A stretch of DNA of 5,626 bases. Origin: Chloroflexota bacterium (GTDB taxonomy: Bacteria > Chloroflexota > Dehalococcoidia > UBA3495). The stretch is taken from the NCBI GenBank assembly GCA_022571575.1, contig JACZXN010000142.1, positions 1 through 5,626 on the forward strand. Direction: 5' to 3'. Shown piece by piece: positions 1 to 4,657 of this stretch (its first letter is position 1; each line of letters opens with the position of its first letter). The notes under the pieces are model-generated. The model was given only the letters and a program-made list of their open reading frames with translations. It did not search any database and was not told where the DNA came from. Made by a program: the position numbers and the translations under genes.

Positions 1-42
1 ATCGTGGCTTGGATCGACGGGGGCATGCCTGAAGGGCCATGA
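1..42 (+). CDS. C-terminal tail of an unidentified CDS, possibly a c-type cytochrome (5' end outside window)
   Basis: Reading from base 1 gives thirteen codons, IVAWIDGGMPEGP, then TGA at 40-42. The pattern 'hydrophobic-xAWIDGGxPEG' resembles the last helix of small c-type cytochrome or planctomycete-type cytochrome domains, where a WI(D/E)xGxP segment often closes the domain. That likeness is the only basis for the family suggestion. Thirteen residues cannot establish a family, and the haem CxxCH motif would lie outside the window. A hairpin terminator starts about 50 bases after the stop, in the right place to end this transcript, and the next gene converges from the other side. Both points support a real gene end here. 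The reading could still be a chance open stretch. Confidence 0.45.
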   Translation: MVAWIDGGMPEGP

Positions 43-88
43 CGGTGGACCGGCGATCAACCTGTTAGTTCGAACTAGAAAGGTGAAC

Positions 89-121
89 AAAAAAAGGGCC
101 GGGGCAATGCCCCGGCCCTTT
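89..121. terminator. Bidirectional intrinsic terminator between convergent genes
   Basis: A perfect 13-bp inverted repeat (93-105 with 109-121) closes a 3-nt loop (AAT at 106-108). The core is GGGCCGGGGC, and the stem ends in A-T pairs. Seven consecutive A residues at 89-95 become a U-tract for minus-strand RNA, so this is a convincing rho-independent terminator for the NHL gene, whose stop is at 147-149. Read from the plus strand the stem ends in only three T residues before GATTT, so termination of the left-hand gene would be weaker but plausible. Confidence 0.9.
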
Positions 122-146
122 GATTTCGCCTGAGACGCGGTGGGGT

Positions 147-1151
147 CTAGACCAGTGCCGGATCAGTATCCTTGACGTAAACCTGGATGCGGTTCCGGGT
201 ATGGTCGATGATGGCGATCCGCCCCTGGGGGTCGATCTTGACGGCACAGGGGTGGGCCAACAACTTCTCGTAGTCGGGGTCGTTGTTGTAAGCAAGCGCC
301 CGCTGCCGGATCATGTCCGGGTTGGACAACAGCTTGTCTCTGCCCCACTTGGAGAGCCCCGCCTCGCCGTGGAACTCGCTCACGTAACGGCCGTCGGGAG
401 CGAAGACCTGCACCCGGTTGTTCATCCAGTCGGCGACGTAGATATCGCCATCGGCGTCCACGGCCACACCGTTGGGCCGGTTCAGCTGGCCGATGCCGCT
501 GCCGGAACTGCCGATCGAGGCTTCCCACTCGCCGTCGGCGGTGAACTTCTGGATGCGGTCGTTGCGCCAGTCGGCGACGTAGATGTGACCTTCGCCGTCC
601 AGTGCGACGCCCCAAGGCAGATGGAGCTGTCCGTCCCCGCTGCCCTGCGAGCCGAATTGGCTGATGTACTTACCGTCGAGGGTGAACTTCTGGACCCGGT
701 TGTTGCCGCTGTCGACCACGATGATGTTGTCATCGGCGTCGATGGCCAGACCGGATGGGCCCTTCAGTTCTCCGTCTCCGGAGCCGGCGGCGCCCCACTT
801 GCTGACAAACTCACCGTCTTTGGTGAATTTGGTGATGCGGTTCAGCCACTCGTCGGCCAGATATAGATTCCCCTTGCTGTCCAGGACCACGGAGGTGGGC
901 CACATGAACTCGCCGTCAGCCTCGCCGTAGGCCCCGAACTCGGTGATGTACTCTTCGTCCAAGGTGACGACGGTGACATGAACGCCGTCCGGCCGGTTCT
1001 CGTAGGACCGGTTGCACACGTACACTGTCCCGTCGGGCGCGATGGCCATGTCCGTTGGGTTACGGAAGCCGGTGCCGGCAAACTCTGCACGGCCAATGGA
1101 ATGGTTGTAGCGGTATGTTCGGCTGGTTAGGCCGAAAAAATGTGTTGCCAT
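147..1151 (-). CDS. NHL-repeat six-bladed beta-propeller protein
   Basis: The protein has 334 residues and is built from NHL repeats. Six blades can be recognised, near residues 29-50, 83-110, 130-156, 178-204, 225-251 and 299-325. Typical blade cores read GVALDxxGxIYVADWxNxRIQKF, and blades are joined by 'GSGDGQLxxPxG' linkers. Propellers of this kind usually act as protein- or ligand-binding scaffolds; a few are lyases or hydrolases, and no catalytic residue can be assigned here. The N-terminus (MATHFFGLTSRTYRYNHSIG) is neither a signal peptide nor a membrane helix, so a cytoplasmic location is likely. A polar insert (about 259-298) separates blades 5 and 6. The start at 1151 is supported by GAAGAGG at 1161-1167 on the minus strand, nine bases upstream. 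It is the last gene of the minus-strand run, 170 bp after DUF1501 and followed by a strong terminator. The family call is firm and the function unknown. Confidence 0.93.
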   Translation of the reverse strand: MATHFFGLTSRTYRYNHSIGRAEFAGTGFRNPTDMAIAPDGTVYVCNRSYENRPDGVHVTVVTLDEEYITEFGAYGEADGEFMWPTSVVLDSKGNLYLADEWLNRITKFTKDGEFVSKWGAAGSGDGELKGPSGLAIDADDNIIVVDSGNNRVQKFTLDGKYISQFGSQGSGDGQLHLPWGVALDGEGHIYVADWRNDRIQKFTADGEWEASIGSSGSGIGQLNRPNGVAVDADGDIYVADWMNNRVQVFAPDGRYVSEFHGEAGLSKWGRDKLLSNPDMIRQRALAYNNDPDYEKLLAHPCAVKIDPQGRIAIIDHTRNRIQVYVKDTDPALV

Positions 1152-1182
1152 ATCTTTTTACCTCTTCGTCGCTTGTTGCGCC

Positions 1183-1221
1183 GGGCCGCCTTCAGTCTGA
1201 CCCAAGCCAGGAAGGCGGCCC
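1183..1221 (-). other. Hairpin in the leader of the NHL gene
   Basis: A perfect 11-bp inverted repeat, GGGCCGCCTTC at 1183-1193 with GAAGGCGGCCC at 1211-1221, encloses a 17-nt loop. It lies about 30 bases upstream of the NHL start codon in the transcribed gap. No U-tract follows in either direction, so it is not an intrinsic terminator. It may stabilise or mark a processing point in the mRNA, or modulate translation of the NHL gene; the role is inferred. Confidence 0.55.
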
Positions 1222-1251
1222 AACTATATTCTGCCTTTGGTAGCCGGCGCC

Positions 1252-1282
1252 GGTCCGGCGGCCGTTCGGGCCGCGGCGGACC
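1252..1282 (-). other. GC-rich bulged hairpin downstream of DUF1501
   Basis: GGTCCG (1252-1257) pairs with CGGACC (1277-1282), and GCGGCC (1258-1263) pairs with GGCCGC (1269-1274). This gives 12 bp with a 2-nt bulge (1275-1276) and a 5-nt loop. It begins about 40 bases past the DUF1501 stop codon in the direction of transcription. No run of U follows, so full intrinsic termination is unlikely. Partial termination or 3'-end protection of the upstream two-gene message is possible. The 10-bp palindrome CCGGCGCCGG (1244-1253) overlaps its edge by two bases. Confidence 0.5.
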
Positions 1283-1321
1283 ACCGAACAGCATCAAGGC
1301 CGCTCAACCCCTGGGGGAGGT

Positions 1322-2461
1322 TTAAGCGAGGAACTTGACCCGCTCGAAGTTGCCACCGACGATGGGCTCCGGATCCAACTGGAACCAGTCTTCCAATATG
1401 GTGGAGTAGAGGGACCGGAAGTCCAGGTTGAACTTCAGGTTGCCTCCCTCTTCCTGTTTGGAGGGTTCAAGGGACGGATACTCGCCGTAGATTCCGCCCT
1501 TGACGTGCTCGCCGACCGCGAAGGCAACGCCGGCGGCGCCGTGGTCGGTGCCGGAGCCGTTGTCGGTGACGCGGCGGCCAAACTCGCTGAACAACAACAG
1601 GGTGACATTGTCACTGGCGTCGTGTTCGCGCAGGTCGGTCATGAACGTGTCAACGGTGTTGGAGACGTCGGTCAACAGCGCGGCGTTGGCCTGGGCCTGG
1701 TTGGCGTGGGAGTCGAAGCCGTTGTACGGAGAGGTGGTGTACAGGACCCGGGTACCGAAACCGGCCAGGTGGGTCTGCGCGATGTTCTTCATGTACTGGC
1801 CGATGGCGGTGGTCGAGTACTCCACGCTGGAGGTGTACTTGTCCGGCGCCGTGGACAGGATGTCGGCGCCCTTCAAGGCGTCGGTGCCGGTCTGGTGGAT
1901 GTAGTCCATCACGGCGCCGGTGCCGATGGCGGGGGAGTACATGCGGCCGAACACGTCAAGCGCGTCGTTCCGCTGATTCTCGCCCTCGATGCCGGTCAAC
2001 AGACCGTAGGTCTCCAGGTTGCCCACGGATGCGACGGGGACGCCGTCCATGACCAAGGCCCGGGGAAGACCCCGGCCGAAGTTGACGGCCGTCAGTACGT
2101 TCTCGGAATTCGGGTCGAGCTGTTTGGTGGCCCGGCCCAGCCAGCCCTCGATGCCGATCTTCTCCGGCTCACAGGTGTGCCAGATGTCCATGGACCGGAA
2201 GTGGGAGTAGCTGGGGGTGGGGTATCCGATACCCACGAAAATGGCCAGCTTGCCTTCGTCCCAGTACTTCTTCAATGGGCCCATGGTGGGGTGGAATCCC
2301 AACTCGTCGTTGATGGGGATGATCTGGTCTTCGGGCACGGCCAAGGTGGGGCGGAAGTCCCGGTACAGACCGTTGTTGCGAGGGATGACGCAGTTCAGGC
2401 CATCATTTCCGCCGGACAGGGATAGAACTGCCAGGACGGGATCTTTTTGCGTTGAAACCAT
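1322..2461 (-). CDS. DUF1501 family protein (alkaline phosphatase/sulfatase superfamily relative), no export signal
   Basis: The 379-residue protein shows the DUF1501 hallmarks in order: SGGNDGLN (16-23), SYSHFRSMDIWHT (84-96), GWLGR (106-110), FDSHANQ (249-255), FSEFGRRV (291-298), NGSGTDHGAAG (301-311), GGIYGEYPSL (322-331) and DFRSLYSTILEDW (347-359). The family is placed in the alkaline phosphatase-like clan and has no settled function. D20, D250, H252, D306 and H307 are plausible metal ligands by analogy, which is an inference. Many family members carry a twin-arginine signal; this one starts almost directly at the first core strand (VLAVLSLSGGNDG), so it is probably cytoplasmic. The start at 2461 is fixed by AAAGGAGT (2466-2473, minus strand), four bases upstream. 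It follows the DUF1800 gene by 49 bp, the usual partner arrangement, and the two are almost certainly co-transcribed. The length suggests a complete protein. Confidence 0.95.
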   Translation of the reverse strand: MVSTQKDPVLAVLSLSGGNDGLNCVIPRNNGLYRDFRPTLAVPEDQIIPINDELGFHPTMGPLKKYWDEGKLAIFVGIGYPTPSYSHFRSMDIWHTCEPEKIGIEGWLGRATKQLDPNSENVLTAVNFGRGLPRALVMDGVPVASVGNLETYGLLTGIEGENQRNDALDVFGRMYSPAIGTGAVMDYIHQTGTDALKGADILSTAPDKYTSSVEYSTTAIGQYMKNIAQTHLAGFGTRVLYTTSPYNGFDSHANQAQANAALLTDVSNTVDTFMTDLREHDASDNVTLLLFSEFGRRVTDNGSGTDHGAAGVAFAVGEHVKGGIYGEYPSLEPSKQEEGGNLKFNLDFRSLYSTILEDWFQLDPEPIVGGNFERVKFLA

Positions 2462-2510
2462 GATTACTCCTTTATTTAGGTATCCCGAGAGTCAAGCTGC
2501 CCGGGTTGAC

Positions 2511-3935
2511 TTACTCGAACTGGAATTCCGCGGTGGCGGCGATCATCTGGAACATCTCACCGGTGCGGCGGGTGAACTCGGTCTGCTCGGTGTCGGTACC
2601 GTGGGTCAGATCGCCATCCTTGGAAGCGTGGGAAACCAATTGGCCCATGGTGTCTTGGGTTACGATCAGCGGGCCGGTCAGGTCCAGACAGCCGCTGACG
2701 AACTGCTCCGGGCTGATCTTGTCGCCCAGGCCCATCAGCCGGTCAACCAGGGAACGGACCCCGGCCAACTCGGTGTTGCCCAGGATGTCGGAGGCGAAGT
2801 TTATGCGTTCGACCAGCGTGCCGCTGTCGATCCACTCGCGGCCGGTGTGCCAACCCTCGACGGTGGGCGGGTTCATCAGGTCCATGCCCATATATTTGGG
2901 CTCTTGGGACAGCTCGAACAGGCCGGGCTGGTGGCCTCTGAACTCCCCGGTCATGCGGAGGAGGCCAACGACCATCTCGGCGGGGTTCTTAACCTTGGCG
3001 TAGCGGACCGATTCATCTTTGAAGAAGTCGGAAGTGAAGAGGACTTCCAACATCGCCTTGATGGAGTGTCCGGAGTCCCAGTAAGCCTTCTCCATGGCCT
3101 CGATGGCCGCCTGGTCCCGCGGCGGGGTCAGCCGCCATGACGGAATCTGGGGTTCGTCGGCTACGAAGTAGTTATACATGTGCCTGGCGAGGTATCTGGC
3201 GGTGGCCGGCCGTTTGCAGACAATCTCGATGATATCGTCGCCGTTCCAATTGCCGGTCTCGCCCAGGAAGGTTTTCTCGGAGTCGTCGTGGTCGGCCGGG
3301 TCGAACCGGAACTCCCAGGGGCTGCGGCCGTGGGGGAACGGGGGATAGGGCGGGGCGATGTTCCAGCCGGTGAAAGCCCTGGCGCAGGCTTTAACGTCGT
3401 CCTCGCTGTAGTTGAAGCCCTCGTCCATCCCCACGCCCAGGGAGAAGAGCTCCAAGAACTCACGTCCGTAGTTCTCATTCAGATTGGCCTTGTGACTCTC
3501 GGTGTTGTCCAGGTAGTACATCATGCCGGGGTTGGTCGAGAGTTTGATCAGCAGGTCGTCGAACTTGCCCATTCCGTCTTGGCGGAAGATGTCGACCATC
3601 AGACCCATCTCTTGGCCGCTGTCGATCTTGCTGTGCCCGGCACAGAAGATCATGTGCCAGAAAAGGGCCACCTTCTCTTGAAGCTGGCGGGGGCTGTTGA
3701 TCATGCGCCAGATCCATTGCTGAACGTTGTTCTCAATGGCCGCGGCCTCGTAGTACGAGGGGTTGTAGCGGATGAGCAGGTCTTCCTCGATGGCCTGTTG
3801 GGTCTCGGGGTTGAGCAACTCTTGGACTACGCTGTCATAACCTTGCGCTGCCTTGGCCTCGATCTCGTCTAGGCTCGCTCCGAATCCGGCGCGGCGCAAG
3901 AGGTGGGCCATCAACGCAATATCCTGTTCAGCCAT
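2511..3935 (-). CDS. DUF1800 family protein, no export signal
   Basis: The 474-residue protein has the family landmarks in order: HLLRRAGFG (11-19), KVALFWHMIFCAG (88-100), NENYGREFLELFSLGVG (153-169), YSEDDVKACARAFTGW (176-191), FDPADHDDSEKTFLG (211-225), CKRPATARYLARHMYNYFV (240-258), VLFTSDFF (298-305), KNPAEMVVGLLR (316-327) and PPTVEGWHTGREWI (356-369). DUF1800 proteins are mostly helical, have no established biochemical activity and are typically encoded beside DUF1501, as here. No signal peptide or membrane segment is seen: the N-terminus MAEQDIALMAHLLRRAGFG enters the domain at once. The ATG at 3935 has a near-perfect Shine-Dalgarno sequence, AAAGGAGGAG (3939-3948, minus strand), just upstream. 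It is the first gene of the operon, read from the promoter at 4085-4113. Family assignment is firm and the function unknown. Confidence 0.95.
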   Translation of the reverse strand: MAEQDIALMAHLLRRAGFGASLDEIEAKAAQGYDSVVQELLNPETQQAIEEDLLIRYNPSYYEAAAIENNVQQWIWRMINSPRQLQEKVALFWHMIFCAGHSKIDSGQEMGLMVDIFRQDGMGKFDDLLIKLSTNPGMMYYLDNTESHKANLNENYGREFLELFSLGVGMDEGFNYSEDDVKACARAFTGWNIAPPYPPFPHGRSPWEFRFDPADHDDSEKTFLGETGNWNGDDIIEIVCKRPATARYLARHMYNYFVADEPQIPSWRLTPPRDQAAIEAMEKAYWDSGHSIKAMLEVLFTSDFFKDESVRYAKVKNPAEMVVGLLRMTGEFRGHQPGLFELSQEPKYMGMDLMNPPTVEGWHTGREWIDSGTLVERINFASDILGNTELAGVRSLVDRLMGLGDKISPEQFVSGCLDLTGPLIVTQDTMGQLVSHASKDGDLTHGTDTEQTEFTRRTGEMFQMIAATAEFQFE

Positions 3936-3974
3936 GTGCTCCTCCTTTAGGAAAAGTCGGATTTGATTTTTCTC

Positions 3975-3993
3975 CGGGCGGCGCTGCCACCCG
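3975..3993 (-). other. Small hairpin in the DUF1800 operon leader
   Basis: In the minus-strand RNA, bases 3993-3986 (CGGGUGGC) pair with 3982-3975 (GCCGCCCG), including one G-U pair, around a 3-nt AGC loop. The element sits between the second operator-like repeat (3995-4009) and the Shine-Dalgarno sequence (3939-3948). An A-rich stretch, not U, follows it, so it is not a terminator. It could protect the 5' end or keep the ribosome binding site open; the role is unknown. Confidence 0.45.
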
Positions 3994-3994
3994 C

Positions 3995-4009
3995 TAATAT
4001 TCGGTTACA
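3995..4009. promoter_or_regulatory. Second copy of an operator-like repeat
   Basis: TAATATTCGGTTACA repeats the element at 4064-4077 (TAATATTCGTTACA) in the same orientation, with one extra G. It lies 68 bp further into the transcribed leader. The outer half-site is CTAA instead of GTAA, so this copy is less symmetric and may bind more weakly. Two near-copies around a start site suggest one regulator acting at two sites. Confidence 0.5.
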
Positions 4010-4061
4010 TGAAGGAGACGCCGGGTGCATGGGCCGAACCCCAGGCTCGTAACATCCCTTA

Positions 4062-4077
4062 TGTAATATTCGTTACA
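4062..4077. promoter_or_regulatory. Operator-like inverted repeat at the predicted start site
   Basis: TGTAATATTCGTTACA has half-sites TGTAA and TTACA separated by six bases. It begins immediately after the position where transcription from the -10 element at 4085-4090 should start (about 4078), which is classic placement for a repressor operator. A near-copy is at 3995-4009, and a weaker related half (TCGTAACAT, 4047-4055) lies between them. TetR-family and similar dimeric regulators bind repeats of this form. No regulator gene is present in the window, so the binding protein is unknown. Confidence 0.55.
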
Positions 4078-4084
4078 AGGAAGA

Positions 4085-4113
4085 AATATAAACTAATGTG
4101 GAGGAAGTGTCAA
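4085..4113 (-). promoter_or_regulatory. Sigma70-type promoter of the DUF1800-DUF1501-NHL operon
   Basis: On the minus strand a perfect -35 box TTGACA (4113-4108) is followed by exactly 17 bases and TATATT (4090-4085), five of six matches to the -10 consensus. The expected start near 4078 gives a leader of about 143 nt before the DUF1800 ATG. The strength of the match and its position before the first gene make this the most likely operon promoter. Confidence 0.75.
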
Positions 4114-4376
4114 CACGATTGCCACCGCCGCTCGCCGTAGCTAAGTCGTGCCTGCGCGGGACACCCGGCTTTGGCCATGCCCAGACCGGTGATTTTAGAT
4201 AAATAGACCCCGTGTCTGCCTGGTGCGGCCGGCGGATCATTCATTTTCCCAGCGCGGCCGCGGCGGCCCAGCCGATGACGCGCCAATTATAACAATTCCC
4301 ATCCAGCACGCCCAGTCATCCACCGGGCGTGAGCCTTTAGCCTACATTCAGCAGATCACGAGGGTGCGCTTTGGGA

Positions 4377-4403
4377 CCCGGTTTCCCCGGTTCCCCGGTT
4401 CCC
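4377..4403. repeat. 8-bp tandem repeat, about three copies
   Basis: CCCGGTTT (4377-4384) is followed by two exact copies of CCCCGGTT (4385-4392, 4393-4400) and then CCC. It is the first of four adjacent repeat types upstream of the prenyl synthase gene. It has no known function and looks like a slippage-type expansion. Confidence 0.8.
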
Positions 4404-4412
4404 TGTTTCAAT

Positions 4413-4451
4413 GAGAATCCGCGGAGAGAATCCGCGGAGAGAATCCGCGGA
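4413..4451. repeat. 13-bp tandem repeat, three perfect copies
   Basis: GAGAATCCGCGGA occurs at 4413-4425, 4426-4438 and 4439-4451 with no mismatch or gap. A partial fourth copy (GGAGAAT) is at 4460-4466. Each unit contains the 8-bp palindrome TCCGCGGA, so three evenly spaced symmetric sites lie 13 bp apart. Perfect conservation suggests recent expansion or selection for protein binding. Confidence 0.92.
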
Positions 4452-4479
4452 AATCGCCCGGAGAATTTGACCTGGAAAC

Positions 4480-4501
4480 CGGCGGGAGATCGGCGGGAGA
4501 T
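4480..4501. repeat. 11-bp tandem duplication
   Basis: CGGCGGGAGAT is present twice, head to tail (4480-4490 and 4491-4501). It lies between the 13-bp repeat array and the TCAAGTCATC pair. Confidence 0.85.
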
Positions 4502-4533
4502 CAAGTCATCGCATTGGCAGAGTTCAAGTCATC
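4501..4533 (+). repeat. Direct repeat pair TCAAGTCATC abutting a -35 box
   Basis: TCAAGTCATC occurs at 4501-4510 and 4524-4533, start to start 23 bp, about two helical turns. The second copy ends exactly where the candidate -35 box TTGACA begins (4534). That is the usual position of binding sites for activators that contact RNA polymerase. The regulatory role is inferred from position; the duplication itself is plain. Confidence 0.6.
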
Positions 4534-4563
4534 TTGACACGGTCCAAATCGCTTTGCTAGCAT
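4534..4563 (+). promoter_or_regulatory. Candidate promoter of the prenyl diphosphate synthase gene
   Basis: A perfect TTGACA (4534-4539) is followed after 18 bases by TAGCAT (4558-4563), four of six matches to the -10 consensus. TG at 4555-4556 forms an extended -10 element (TGC-TAGCAT). Transcription would start near 4570, leaving a leader of about 88 nt. The imperfect -10 and 18-bp spacer suggest a moderate promoter that may need an activator, consistent with the direct repeats just upstream. Confidence 0.5.
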
Positions 4564-4639
4564 TCCAGGCATCATATTCCATCGCATGCCGATGTATCCG
4601 TGCCGCCGCCTCGCGGCCGACCTTTTCTCTATTTAAATC

Positions 4640-4657
4640 GGAGAAGGGAAGAGGAGT
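4640..4657 (+). promoter_or_regulatory. Purine-only ribosome binding region of the prenyl synthase gene
   Basis: The last 18 bases before the ATG (GGAGAAGGGAAGAGGAGT) contain several partial Shine-Dalgarno matches. GAGGAG ends one base from the start codon, which is too close, while AAGGG (4644-4648) is nine bases away and better placed. An in-frame TAA at 4634-4636 rules out any earlier start. A weak stem (4622-4629 with 4641-4648, two G-U pairs) could mask part of this region. Confidence 0.55.

Larger units (their letters stand above)
3936..4657. other. 722-bp divergent intergenic region, no credible gene
   Basis: This gap separates the minus-strand operon from the plus-strand prenyl synthase gene. 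The right-hand part of the operon control region fills 3936-4113. From about 4114 to 4376 nothing firm is visible apart from a 10-bp palindrome (CGCGGCCGCG, 4253-4262), a 7-bp inverted repeat (CACGCCC 4307-4313 with GGGCGTG 4325-4331) and an isolated perfect TATAAT on the minus strand (4291-4286) that lacks a good -35 box. Positions 4377-4533 are a cluster of short repeats, and 4534-4657 form the promoter and leader of the prenyl synthase. No tRNA or recognisable structured RNA was seen. The short open frames here lack ribosome binding sites and have repeat-derived composition. Confidence 0.7.

Noticed and set aside
120..866. Long plus-strand open frame (248 codons) opposite the NHL gene
   Set aside because: It is antisense to a clear NHL protein. 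Its translation is rich in V, G and D repeats that mirror the NHL codons, and no ribosome binding site precedes it. Long antisense frames are expected from GC-rich third positions.
1505..2425. 306-codon plus-strand open frame opposite DUF1501
   Set aside because: It lies wholly within the DUF1501 gene on the other strand, has low-complexity V/G/Q-rich composition and shows no domain motif.
2217..3872. Plus-strand open frames of 307 and 230 codons opposite DUF1800
   Set aside because: The opposite strand encodes an unambiguous full-length DUF1800 protein. These frames have no recognisable motif and no start signals.
4286..4314. Perfect TATAAT on the minus strand (4291-4286) as a second operon promoter
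   Set aside because: The sequence at -35 spacing is TGGGCG, a poor match, and the better promoter lies about 200 bp nearer the gene. It is not listed as a feature, although a weak upstream start cannot be excluded.
4377..4533. CRISPR array
   Set aside because: The repeats are 8-13 bp, directly abutting and of different types, with no unique spacers of uniform length and no cas genes nearby.
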